Shown: positions 10,703 through 21,597 of the stretch, in pieces
How the letters are laid out: every line of letters begins with the position of its first letter
How positions within the stretch are numbered: the stretch's first letter is position 1
Assembly (NCBI RefSeq): GCF_027579695.1
Contig: NC_083571.1
Location: 48,904,390-48,968,389 of the forward strand
Origin: Neoarius graeffei
Taxonomy: Eukaryota > Chordata > Actinopteri > Siluriformes > Ariidae
Direction of reading: 5' to 3'
Length of the DNA stretch: 64,000 bases
Position numbers and translations under genes: made by a program
Notes under the pieces: model-generated
Databases searched by the model: none
Told to the model about the DNA's origin: nothing
The model's input: the letters and a program-made list of their open reading frames with translations, nothing else

Positions 10703-11998
10703 CCTTTAACTTCCTGTTTGTGATCATGATTGACTACAAACAAACTGCTGGTAGCTTCTCTGTACCTTCATAAAAAGGGTTTGTTTACAGCACTCATTGT
10801 ATTGCCCAATGCACAATACAATGGGAAAGTCCAAGGAGCTCACTGCAGATCTGAGAAAGAGGATCACAGATATACACAACTCCGGAATCTCTTAAAGCCA
10901 TTTCTAAACAACTGCAAATTCCAAGATCAGTTCAATCAACTGTATCCAAGTTATTGTGAGATGTAGTCACTTTGCCAAGCCACTTTGCTTCAAGAAAACC
11001 CAAACTGTCACCCTCAGCTGAAAGGAAATTGGTTTGGATGGTCAGGAACAACCTGGGAACCACCATGGCACAGCCCTGCCATGAAGTGGAAGCTGATGGA
11101 TCACTGTCTACAGTTCAGATCACCATGGACTAAGAGGCTGCTATCCAAGAAATAACCCCCTGCTCCAAAATTGACACCTTCAAGCTTAACTAAAGTTTGA
11201 AGTTTACCACATAGACAAAGAAAAAGCCTTCTGGAGGATAGCTGTATGGTCAGATGAGACAAAGATTGAGTTGTTTGGCCACAATGACCACCATGTACAG
11301 AGGGACACTGTACCAGCTGGTGGTGGTGGTAGAATCATCTTGCTCTGGGGCTGTTTTGCTGCCAGTGGAACTGTTTCATTGCACAAAGTGGATGAAATAA
11401 TAAAGAAGGATGACTACCTCAGAATTCTTCAGCATAAACCATCAGAAACTTGAAGACGACTTGGGAGTTACAACAGGACACTGAACCCAAACATGCATCA
11501 GAGCTGGTTGTGGAGGATAAAGCAGGCTAACATTAAGCTTAATACAAGTCCTGACTTAAACCCTAATGAAAATATATATACCATGCTTATAAGTCGAGTC
11601 CATGCCAAGAAAAAAAAAATAAATAATTGACCTCTACCAATTCTACCATGAAGAGTCATGAAATATCCAACCAGAATTCTGCCAGAAGCTTGTTCATGGT
11701 AAACAAAAATGTTTGGTCAAGGTGAATCTTGTGAAGAGACATTTTACCCAAATATTAGGTGTGCTGTATGTATATTTTTAACCCTATATGTATAATTTTG
11801 ACCCTGTGTTGATTTCAGAAAACCCAAAGAAAATTAAAACTTGTACACCAAATTCTAGTGTTTTTTTTTTTTTATTAAAGATGTATGCTGTACATTCTGC
11901 CACAGGAAAAGAACAGTTCAAAGAAATTACTGAAAGCCCAAATATTGCCACGACATTCATGACATTCATGTCACTAATGTAAACTTCTGACCACAACT
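10703..11998 (+). mobile_element. Tc1 element, family E, decayed
   Basis: Plus-strand Tc1 remnant ending at 11965-11998 with CACTAATGTAAACTTCTGAC, the terminus of a fish Tc1 group related to Sleeping Beauty-type ends. The left end is not clear. Its last 130 bases recur at 14216-14346. Confidence 0.65.
10821..11720 (+). pseudogene. Tc1 transposase, family E, heavily broken
   Basis: The start ATG at 10821 opens MGKSKELTADLRKRITDIH, a typical Tc1 transposase N-terminus, then stops within 25 residues. Later fragments in other frames keep a catalytic-type block ([12 protein letters not shown] at about 11250) and a GGGRIILLWGCFAASG block. The LNPNEN-type third catalytic region near 11560 is barely recognisable. 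Many stops and frameshifts make this a very old copy. Confidence 0.75.
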
Positions 11999-12025
11999 GT
12001 GTATATGTGTGTATGTGTATATACT

Positions 12026-13125
12026 GGGTGCGATTTGCTGGGGGGTATGGTGGGGATCATCCCCCCCTCTGGTTTTTATCTCTGCTGAAAAAAAATCCTC
12101 AGGGACAACCCCGTCAATAAAACAAACAAACCAAAAAAAAAAGTTGACATGACAGGCATGTTGTGACAGTTTTCTATGGTCTACATTGCACTCACTTTCA
12201 AAATGACCCGAAGTGGCAGCTTTGATGTTCACGAACGTCCCCAGCAAATAGATACATTGTAGATAATAACAATATCCAGAGTGTGAACATGGATTTAGCG
12301 CCATGAATCACATCCTTACTGATGAGCGCAACAGAATGAATGTATCCACACTGAACAGCCTTCTTTTCCTTGCTGTCAATGGGCCAGACGTGCGTTCCTT
12401 CCCTGCTGAGAAATTCGCAGAAATGTGGATTAAAGAAGGGCGAAACGCGGTGGATAGCGCACCAACGGGAAAGCAGAAAAGGCCACATGAACTGCGCCAT
12501 CAGAGCAAACTGTTCATTTAGTATTCATGTATTTTAGTGATTTTCGAGTCACTGTCCATTTAATCCGGAGGGAGAGAAACATCACAGCAACGTGACAAGC
12601 AATGCGAACTTTGTTGTGTGTTAGTGTTCGTGTATTTAGTCAGAGAGATAGGAAGATGAATTTACTATCTCTGGTTTAGTGTTCGTTTTCATTTAGTGTT
12701 TGGGCAGCGGGGGCGTGGTCAAGCATCGGTCTGTGACAGAAAGACGGCAGGACAGAACTGATTTCACACAACTTGCTTTTATTCAGCTTTTCAGCTTCTA
12801 TCTGCACTCGCACACACATCAGTCGTCTGGTTGGGGAGAGAGCTCCCTCTGCTCTCGCTCTCTCTCCTTAAATAGGGCGTGGTCACTGGGAAGACACACA
12901 AACACATTAATTAACGACAGGTGCAGTGATTCTGCCACTTATCTTCCCTGACTCCGCCCTCCTGTCACAGACCGATGCTTGACCACACCCCCACTGCCAC
13001 AGTGTTATTCATTTGATATCATCGTATGTTATTGAGCTGTTAGCCTATTGTTACCTTAGTTTTGTGACGTTTCATGATTTAAAAAAAAACATCCCCCCTT
13101 CTGGTTTTTTGACAAATCGCACCCC
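12026..13125. mobile_element. Unclassified non-autonomous element holding a solo LTR
   Basis: GGGTGCGATTTG at 12026 and CAAATCGCACCCC ending at 13125 form an inverted repeat. Inside each end lies a run of C followed by CTGGTTTTT. The flanks are TG/TA-rich simple sequence, so the target duplication cannot be read safely. The interior has no convincing coding frame. A 301-bp LTR with its own duplication sits inside at 12701-13001. Confidence 0.5.
12701..13001 (-). mobile_element. Solo LTR related to the Gmr1-type gypsy LTR
   Basis: A 301-bp segment from TGGGCAGCGGGGG to CACTGCCACA, flanked by GTGTT at 12696-12700 and 13002-13006. Its right two thirds align with the LTR at 37837-38126, for example GGTGCAGTGATTC, ACTCCGCCCTCC and CTTGACCACACCCCCACTG. 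Its first 40 bases are an inverted copy of its last 40, which the other LTR does not show. Confidence 0.8.
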
Positions 13126-13138
13126 GTGTATATATATA

Positions 13139-13652
13139 CACCATATTGCCAAAAGTATTTCCTCACCCATCCAAATTATTGGAATCAGGTGTTCTAATCA
13201 CTTCCATGGCCATAGGTGTATAAAATCAAGCACCTAGGCATGCAGACTGTTTTTACAGTTTGGAGCTGGCCCCTTCCTCTTCCAACATGACTGTGCACCA
13301 GTGCACAAAGCAAGGTCCATAAAGACATGGATGACAGAGTCTGGTGCGGATGAACTTGACTGGCCTGCACAGAGTCCTGACCTCAACCCAATAGAACACC
13401 TTTGGGATGAATTAGAGCGGAGACTGAGAGCCAGGCCTTCTCGTCCAACATCAGTGTGTGACCTCACAAATGCGCTTCTGGAAGAATGGTCAAAAATTCC
13501 CATAAACACACTCCTAAACCTTGTGGACAGCCTTCCAAGAAGAGTTGAAGCTGTTCTAGCTGCAAAGGGTGGAATGACGTCATATTGAACCCTATGGATT
13601 AGGAATGGGATGTCACTTAAGCTCATATGTGAGTCAAGGCAGGTGAGCATGG
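13139..13652 (+). mobile_element. Tc1 element, family D, internally deleted
   Basis: The left end CACCATATTGCCAAAAGTAT and about 120 bases of 5' UTR join directly at 13258/13259 to the last third of the transposase gene. The 3' UTR runs to about 13652, where the right inverted repeat is lost. This looks like a common fish Tc1 family whose ends read ...ATTGCCAAAAGTATT. Confidence 0.82.
13259..13591 (+). pseudogene. Tc1 transposase C-terminal fragment, family D
   Basis: A continuous frame of about 110 residues starts FGAGPFLFQHDCAPVHKARS, so the second catalytic aspartate (QHD) is present. The third acidic residue is in [13 protein letters not shown], followed by the C-terminal helix region and a stop after TSY. 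The N-terminal DNA-binding domains and first aspartate are missing because of the internal deletion. The remaining part has no stops, so the deletion may be fairly recent. Confidence 0.88.
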
Positions 13653-13737
13653 TTGGGCTTCCATGCTTAGACTGCTGCCTCCGCGACCCGGTCCCAGATA
13701 AAGCGGAAGAAGACGAGACGAGACGCACACACACACA
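13653..13737 (+). repeat. Retroposon 3' tail-like sequence
   Basis: It contains GCTGCCTCCGCGACCCGG, then GATAAAGCGGAAGAAGACGA and a (GAGAC)n/(CA)n end. This looks like the 3' end shared by several fish SINE/LINE families. No 5' part is present. Confidence 0.4.
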
Positions 13738-13897
13738 ATGTAGCAGGTGCAGAAATTTGTCTAATTTGACACTATATTAGATAATCACTTGCCAAATGGA
13801 GTTAAATTTGATTAAAATGTGGCAATATCAGTGTGACATTATGATATCCATACATAACTCCATAACACATTTAAATATATTCTTACTGTTTTTCATA

Positions 13898-14112
13898 TGA
13901 GGGTAAGTCAAAAAGTTCTAAGACAAATTGGAAAAAAAATATTTTTTATGAAAATAACAAAGCTATTTCTCTACATATCCTCCATTTAAGTCTAAACACT
14001 TCTGCAAGCGGTGTTTCCATCGGAGAATTCCTTCTTTGTAGAATTCTGGGGGATGTCTTTCACACCTTTTCAAATTATAACATCTGTCTTAGAACTTTTT
14101 GACTTACCCTCG
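13898..14112. mobile_element. Mariner-type MITE
   Basis: A 215-bp element with inverted ends GAGGGTAAGTCAAAAAGTTC and its complement ending TACCCTCG, flanked by TA on both sides (13896-13897 and 14113-14114). The interior keeps a fragment (AAACACTTCTGCAAGCGGTG) that looks like mariner transposase coding sequence on the minus strand, so it is probably a deletion derivative. Confidence 0.8.
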
Positions 14113-14215
14113 TAGATGTATTTAATAATTAACTTCATGGACTTGCAATGTACAAGAAAAATAATTGAACAACGGCAGCAGATTCAACACTAGTTTTCGC
14201 CCACTGATTAAATTA

Positions 14216-14346
14216 AATATGTACACTGTACATTCTGCCACAGAAAAATAACAGTTCGAAGAAATTACTGAAAGCACAAACCTTGCCATGACATTCATAT
14301 CCTAGATGGCATTAATGTCACTGTATGTAAACTTCTGACTACAAGT
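14216..14346. repeat. Tc1 family E 3' end fragment
   Basis: It matches 11868-11998, from GTACATTCTGCCACAG to TGTAAACTTCTGAC, and stands directly before block Y3. Confidence 0.65.
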
Positions 14347-14513
14347 GTATGTATTTTTTTAAACTTTGTTACAGACTGTCATCTGAGACAAACTTATTTG
14401 CATTTGTAAAGCACAAGTTGCATTTGCCTTTTAAATAAATTACATAATCATTTTGTGATACGCCCAGTGGACAGCTCAGGATTTAAAAGGGTCAAAGAGA
14501 TTACATTGTGATC
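14347..14513. repeat. Block Y3 (right half)
   Basis: It matches 7520-7680, including TTTGTTACAGACTGTCATCTG and AGTGGACAGCTCAG. GTAAGA follows just after at 14527, but I see no convincing exon. Confidence 0.65.
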
Positions 14514-16321
14514 TGTGTCCAAAAAGGTAAGAAATCTCTCTAAACCATGGCTTTATTTGTCTTCATATATTATATTTTTGTTACATAATGCAGTTAATAT
14601 ACAGTGGGGCAAAAAAGTATTTAATCAGCCACCAATTGTGCAAGTTCTCCCACTTAAAAAGATGAGAGAGGCCTGTAATTTTCATCATAGGTACACTTCA
14701 ACTATGAGAGACAGAATGGGGGAAAAGAATCCAGGAAATCACATTGTAGGATTTTTAATGAATTAATTGGTAAATTCCTCGGTAAAATAAGTATTTGGTC
14801 ACCTACAAACAAGCAAGATTTCTGGCTCTCACAGACCTGTAACAACTTCTTTAAGAGGCGCCTCTGTCTTCTTCTTCTTCTTAGGGTTTTATGGTGGTTG
14901 GCAACCAGCTTTGTTGGTGCATTACCGCCACCTCTGGACTGGAGTGTGGAACAAGAATATCTACCACCCACAATTCTTAACAAAAAAAAAGGGAAGGAAA
15001 AAAAATTGTATAAAGGAAGAGAAATCACTCAGATTCCCAGCTACATCTTGTTAATTAGGCCTGTGTTTTTTTAAAAACCTACATAGGTGGTTGAAACACA
15101 CCTCTCCTGTGCTTAACTGCAGCATGTTCTGGACATTAAACACCACTTTTTCCCTCTGTAGGTGCCTTATAAGCACCTCCCTGTCAGCGCTGTATTTTGG
15201 ACAGTATACAAGAACATGTTCTATGGTCTCCTGGCTGTCACTGCACTCACAGGTTCCATCATCATGTTTCTTAATCCTGTATAGTCTGCTGTTAAGTGCT
15301 GTGTGTCCAAAACGCATTCTGGAGAACACATCCTCCACCTTTTTCTCCCTGCTTGTGCTCCTGGCTCTTCCCACTTGGTTTTGAATGGCATAGTACTGCC
15401 TTCCAGTGTCCCCAGCATTCCACATGCTCTGCCACTTACTTCTTGTCCTGGCCTTGACAATACTTTTAACCTCAGCCTTACTATATAGCACTTCAATGTC
15501 AGTTTCTTCCTTTTTTAAGGCCTCCTTGGCAAGTGTGTCAGCCAACTCATTTCCTTTGACACCTATGTGTGCTGGTACCCATAGAAATGTGATTTCAACC
15601 CCAGCCTTCAAGTTATTTCCCATATGTACAATTTCAAAAATGATGTCTTGCCTTGACTCAGACTGTACATTTTTTAAGCTCATGAGTGCTGAGCTTGAGT
15701 CAGATGCAATCACAACCCTCTGTGGCCTGTTATCCTCCACCCACTGTAGCGCCAACCATATTGCCATCAATTCAGCTGTATACACTGCCAAGCTGTTACT
15801 GATTCTTTTTGCCACATCCACTTTTTCCCTTGGGATGGCATAGGCCACCCCCACCTTTTCATCCTTCTTTGATGCATCAGTGTAGATTTGTAGTGACTCT
15901 GTGTATGTTTCCCTCATATACCACATAACTATGCTGCTATCTATTTCATCCTCTTGTCTCTTCTCAAGCAACCATAGGTCTACCTTAAGGTCATCATACA
16001 TCCATGGTGGTACTGCAGGGAGCACCACTATGGAGGATACACAAACTGTGCTGAGCTCCATCTCGTCCACCTTTTGCCCAATGGTCCATCCAAAGCTCTT
16101 AGCCTCTCTCTCCCTTTCTTGGCTATGCATCAACACTGATTGTGCCATGTGTGTTTCACTATGCCCCCTCAAATTTGCCCAGTACACCAGTGCTAGTTGG
16201 TCTCTCCTCAGATGGAGGGGCATCTCCCCCATCTCAACTTGTAGCACGGCTACTGGTGTTGTCTTTTTCGCCCCACAGCAAATCCTAAGGGCTTGGTTGT
16301 GGATGACATCTAATCGCCTAA

Positions 16322-17229
16322 GGGTCATTCCGTGCCAACTCACCTAAATTTCAGGAACTCCCCCACATCGCCGTCTCAGATTTTACTCAAAAAATTCTCT
16401 AATCAAGAATCATATGTTTGTACCACACATGCAAAATATTAGCCCCCAATTATGTTGTAGTTTTGGAACTACAGGCCTTTGAAATATTGATGTCAAAACA
16501 CCACATGTCGAAATTGGCTCTTTCCCCAACTTCAGAGACCCATAACTTTTTATTGCAGCTATCTAGAAAGTTGTGTGTGCAGATTCTTACTGAATGATAC
16601 CCACTCTTTTCAAATCTGTTGCCAGAAAGCCTCTGAAGGACATACTTTTTGCATAATAGGAAGCCAAAAATGGCATTTTGGCCAAAATCGCTTAAAATTC
16701 ATTAAAACTCTAAGGGGCCTAGTAGAAATATGAAACTAGTTAGATTTTTTTCCTCATTACATAGTAATTGTAGGGTTGTTATCTGTTCACAGAAACATAT
16801 TTTGCGATGAAAATTATATTCCTGAATTTTTAAAAAAAATTTTAACATCTTACGTCCTTTCCGAGGGGGCTAAAATAGGGCATTTTTGCCATCTTATTTG
16901 GTAATGTGGCTAGGGGTTTAGGATCTTCTAATTTTTTGTGAAGATGCTCTCATATAAGATGTAACTACTCCCTGATTTTTTTTAACAAACGCCCCTTGCT
17001 TCATATTTTAATAATTTGTTTTGTACATGGACAGTTTCATCATTTTTCACTTTTTTCCACATTCAGAACTCTGTAACTCTACATTGGAAAATTCCTACTA
17101 GCAGCTATTTCAGATTTACATACACTGACATACAAATTTTCATATTTTAGTAGTAGTATGCCCAAGAAATTCATATTTTTCTTTCTATTGGGACCTAAAA
17201 ACAGCTATTTGGCCAAAAATGACAAAAAT
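16322..17229 (+). repeat. Left long terminal inverted repeat
   Basis: About 908 bases. The end, GGCCAAAAATGACAAAAA, pairs with TTTTTGTCATTTTTGGCC at 18224-18241. Small differences from the right arm are visible, such as single-base changes and 1-bp indels. Confidence 0.88.
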
Positions 17230-17307
17230 GTTGACTTGATATTTTTCAAGTTCTGGAGGGAATGGGCTATTTTCCTCATAAATTAAAGATGTGGTGACTT
17301 TTTCTAT

Positions 17308-17309
<2 letters not shown>

Positions 17310-17367
<58 letters not shown>
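17310..17367. repeat. (AT)n microsatellite
   Basis: About 29 perfect AT units just inside the left arm of the long-TIR element. It is not present beside the right arm. Confidence 0.95.
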
Positions 17368-17370
<3 letters not shown>

Positions 17371-17507
17371 CAATGATATCCTTAGCAAATGTTGATTTTT
17401 AATTGAAAAATGTGTCTTACATTCCTGTTATTTGAAATCATAATAGTTACGACTTGCTCCACCAGATGGAGCACTGGTCGGTCTCCACAGTTAACCACAA
17501 GAGGCAG

Positions 17508-17794
17508 CAATATATATTGCCTGTGTTTATGACAGAAAATGGTACATTGGAAATATTGTCACCAGAAATGAAGAAGAAAATGATGTGTATGTCAATTTCA
17601 TGAGACAAGGACGAGGCAACACATTCTCATGGCCACCACAAAGCAGGAAAGATGAATGTTGGGTGCCTTTGCTTCATGTCCTTTGTGTGGTAGAGGCCCC
17701 AAACATAAAAAGTGGGGGACGCCAATACCAACTAACAGAGGATGACTTCAAACTTGTGAAAGACTTAAGTTTTAACTTATGTACTACTAGATGA
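17508..17794 (+). pseudogene. C-terminal SH3-like fragment of an unknown transposon protein
   Basis: An open frame with no good start covers VYDRKWYIGNIV, an acidic turn (NEEENDVYVNF), GNTFSWPPQSRKDECWVP, then GGRQYQLTEDDF, and stops at 17794. The W-Y-I-G and D-V-x-V-x-F pattern followed by a C-W-V-P strand is like the small SH3/Tudor-like domain at the C-terminus of some uncharacterised fish and cnidarian mobile-element proteins. It lies in the unique middle of the long-TIR element, so it is probably the tail of its lost transposase or accessory gene. I cannot name the family. Confidence 0.5.
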
Positions 17795-18223
17795 CAGTTT
17801 ATGAGTGTCTTAGCACATCACATGAAACTGTACTGCCTGTGAATGAATTACCCATTATCACGGATGCCCATATTTGACTTTAAATTATGTACAAATCTTG
17901 TGATGTTTTTCAACATCATGATCATGGATCACTGAATGTGTTAATATGTAAATAAAACCTCATTGCTAAATGTTTTGTGCTTACACAACCTTGAAGTATA
18001 TTAAAAATACTACTCCAGAATTTTGTTGTTATTTTTCTATATTTTCCAAGGATATTCAACAAAAATTGCAATTATACCTAAAATTTTCTAATTGCAAAAA
18101 ATACTATACAATACAGTAAAAGTTGTTCAGGAAATGTGTATGCCTAGATTAGGTTCTTATAAGTCTTAATTTGTGTGCAAAACACCCCTTCATTATTCCC
18201 TTGTTTATTAAAAGCTGCCCAGC

Positions 18224-19120
18224 GTTTTTGTCATTTTTGGCCAAATAGCTGTTTTTAGGTCCCAATAGAAAGAAAAATATGAATTTCTTGGGCATACTAC
18301 TACTAAAATATGAAAATTTGTGTGTCAGTGTATGTAACTCTGAAATAGCTGCTAGTAGGAATCTTCCAATTTAGAGTTACAGAGTTCTGAATGTGGAAAA
18401 AAGTGAAAAATGATGAAACTGTCCATGTACAAAACAAATTATTAAAATATGAAGCAAGGGGCGTTTGTTAAAAAAAATCAGGGAGTAGTTACATCTTATA
18501 TGAGAGCATCTTCACAAAAAATTAGAAGATCCTAAACCCCTAGCCACATGACCAAATAAGATGGCAAAAATGCCCTATTTTAGCCCCCTCGGAAAGGACG
18601 TAAGATGTTAAAAAATTTTTTTTAAATTCAGGAATTGAAATTTCATGGCAAAATATGTTTCTGTGAACAGATAACAACCCTACAATTACTATGTAGTGAG
18701 GAAAAAAATCTAACTAGCTTCATATTTCTACTATGCCCCCTAGAGTTTTAATGAATTTTAAGTGATTTTGGCCAAAACGTCATTTTTGGCTTCCCATTAT
18801 GCAAAACGTATGTCCTTCAGAGGCTTTGTGGCAACAGATTTGAAAAGAGTGGGTATCATTCAGTAAGAATCTGCAAACACAACTGTCTAGATAGCTGCAA
18901 TAAAAAGTTATGGGTCTCTGAAGTTGGGGAAAGAGCCATTTCGTCATGTGGTATTTTGACATCAAAATTTCAAAGGCCTGTAGTTCCAAAACTACAATGA
19001 ATTGGGAGCTAATATTTTGCATGTGTGGTACAAACATATGATTCTTGATTATAGAATTTTTTGAGCAAAATCTGAGACGGTGATGTGGGGACCCTTAGGT
19101 GAGTTGGCACGGAATGACCC
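18224..19120 (-). repeat. Right long terminal inverted repeat
   Basis: About 897 bases, the inverted copy of 16322-17229. Confidence 0.88.
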
Positions 19121-21597
19121 CTAAGCGATGTCTTCGCAGCTGACCCATACGCCATGCAGCCATAATCAAACACTGATCTTATCAGTCCTGTGTAAATGCT
19201 GCTTAGTGCTGCTCTGGATGCTCCCCAGTCCACTCCACACAGGCACCTCATTACATTGAGCACCCTTTTGCATTTGTCCACCATCTTGTCAATGTGAATA
19301 TTCCAAGTAAGTTGCCGGTCATACCACAGCCCCAGGTATTTGAAGGCTTCAACCCTTTCCACGTCTTTGCCAGCCAGCCTCAACTTAAATTCCCCACTTG
19401 TCCTCTTTTTTGTAAATAATATGGATTTTGTTTTGTCCTCTGAAATCCTAAAGCCCCATTTGATTGCCCACTCCTGCACTATATCAAGTGCCTGTTGCAT
19501 TTTCTTAGTTATATACTGTATATTCCTTCCTCTTTTCCAGATTGCCCCATCATCAGCAAACAACGCAACACCTGCTAGGTTTTTTATGTCCTTGAACATG
19601 CTATTAATCATGATAGAAAACAATAACAGGCTAATTATGCTACCCTGCGGTGTTCCATTTTCCACAGGGTAACACTCACTCAGGTTTCCATTTATCCTCA
19701 CAGCTATGGACCTTTCTGAGAGAAATGATTTCACCCACTGAAACATTTGCCCCTTGATCCCCATCTGGTTTAACTGTATCAGCAACCCCTCCTTCCAAAG
19801 CATGTCATAAGCCTTCTCTATGTCCAAAAACACTGCAGCTACAGACTCCTTATTGATCTGTGCCTTCCTTATTTCATCTTCCAGACATAACACTGGGTCC
19901 ATTGTCCCTCTTCCTTTTCTGAACCCACTTTGGTAGCTTTCTAGCCTTCCCTTGGTCTCCACCCAGTAGCTGAGTCTATCGTTTACCATTCTCTCCATGG
20001 TTTTACCCATATGTGATGTCAGAGCTATGGGCCTATAGCTTGTAGGCTGCTTGGGATCTTTTCCTGGTTTTTTAATTGGAATGATCACAGCCTTCTTCCA
20101 CTCAGTTGGGATCTTCCCTGCTTCCCACACTTTATTGAACAACTTTAGAAGTACCCCTTGTCCTTTTTCTGATAAGTTTTTGAGCATGCTGTAGCAGATT
20201 TGGTCTTTGCCTGGTGCCGTTTTCCCTAGTTTCCTCAGGGCACTATTAAGCTCAGATCTTGAGAAAGCTCTGTTTAGCACTTCCTCCTCTTCACCTGCCT
20301 CAAACTCATATTGTCTGAGAGTTTCTTCTCTACTTCTTTTCTCTTCTTGTCTTAGGTTGTCTGTGCTGTGCACTTTCACCAACGTCTTTGCCATAACTTC
20401 TGCCTTCTCCTTACTGTCAGTTATGGTCCTCTCACCATCAGTCAACACTGGGTACTCATACGCCCTTCCATTTCCTTTCATCTTTTTGATCATACCCCAT
20501 ACTCTCTCTACTGGGGTAGTCCTTCCAATAGAATTGCAAAATTTCCTCCAGTATTCTCTCTTTGCCTTTCTCACAGTTTTCCTTACTACAGCTAGCTGCC
20601 GCTTGTAGTCAATAAGGTTCTGTTATGCGTTCTCTTAAGGAGTCTAAACGCTCTGTTTCTGTCTTTTATGGCTTCTCTACACTCCTCATTCCACCATGGT
20701 ACAATTCTCATGGGAGCCTTAGGTTTTGATTTTGGTATTGCAACCCCAGCAGCACAGACTATGCTGCAGCTGACCTCTGTACTAAAACTCTCCACATTTA
20801 GATTTTCATCAACCCTTAGTAGTAGCTCCTCGCTACTCTGTCTAAACTTATCCCACTCCGCCTTTTCTAAAATCCATCTCTCCTCTCTTACCTCCTGTTC
20901 TTTCCCTACTCCCACCCCCACCTGGGTTGTGATTGGGTAATGGTCACTTCCCACTGTCTCATCTCTCCTTGCTTCCCACTCACACCTGTCTGCTATATCC
21001 GTAGTTACAAAGGTGAGATCAATGGCTGATTCCATCCCTCTTGCTACATCCACCCTTGTGCCTAATCCATCATTCAAACAAACCAACTCCTTTTCCTCAA
21101 TAAATTCTTCTATCACCCTTCCATTCCCATCCTCTCTGTCCCCCCATAGCATACTGTGAGCATTAAAATCACCACACCACACTGTCTTCCCACTAAGATC
21201 CTTCCACATCTCTTCTAACTGTTCCATCTGCAATGCCCTGCATGGGTTGTAAAAGTTGATAATATTCATCTTTCCCTCTCTTAACCATATTTCTACTGTT
21301 ACATATTCTAGCTCTTCACCTCTCCTTACTTCTCTGTACTGAATCCCCTTTTCTATAAAGGTAACAACCCCCCACCTTTGCCTACTTCCCTGTCCATCCT
21401 TACAGCATTGTACCCTTTAATTACAAAATCCAACCTTGGTAATAGCCATGATTCTTGAATGCAGATTACATTGGGCTTACTATCTAGGTTTTCAATGTAT
21501 CCCTTAAATTCCTGCCCATTTGCTAGTAAGCTCCTGGCGTTCCACTGCAGAATTATTAACACCATTATGTATCGGCACTCCATTCTTGAGACTGAGA

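Larger units (their letters stand above)
16322..19120. mobile_element. 2.8 kb DNA element with about 0.9 kb inverted repeats
   Basis: Ends read GGGTCATTCCGTGCC at 16322 and the complement ending at 19120. The arms (16322-17229 and 18224-19120) are near-identical inverted copies. The insertion site in the LINE is marked by CTAA at 16318-16321 and 19121-19124, a 4-bp duplication. Removing the element restores the LINE frame across ...KTSLR/RLDVI.... The middle (17230-18223) holds a (AT)n tract and one coding fragment. A 4-bp duplication with long arms could fit Sola-type elements, but no catalytic domain is visible, so the superfamily is unknown. Confidence 0.88.
15051..21583 (-). pseudogene. 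LINE ORF2: endonuclease, reverse transcriptase, RNase H
   Basis: ORF2 starts at ATG 21581-21583. The endonuclease begins with LQWNARSLLANG and NVICIQESWL, then shifts frame near 21355. It continues with WCGDFNAHSMLWG and ends GSDHYPI (about 20930). A second frameshift lies near 20625. Reverse transcriptase (20574 down to 19125) keeps SYRPIALTS, GFRKGRGTMDP and the catalytic LFADDGA. The 2.8 kb element interrupts it at 19120/16322. After that the frame resumes through DVIHNQALRI to RNase H with IYTDAS, YTAELMAIW, IASDSSSAL and NELADTLAKEA. It ends at 15051 with a CCHC-like CECSDSQETIEHVLVYC. Two frameshifts and the insertion make it inactive. Confidence 0.9.

Noticed and set aside
11965..11998. 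Possible Sleeping Beauty element
   Set aside because: Only the terminal bases look alike; the transposase remnants fit a different Tc1 group.
12198..12521. Overlapping readings of about 70-110 residues around 12.2-12.5 kb
   Set aside because: No domain, no consistent frame and position inside a non-autonomous element.
14465..14526. Exon-like stretch after an AG and before GTAAGA in block Y3
   Set aside because: The matching stretch in Y2 has no donor and ends in a stop soon after; no domain is recognisable.
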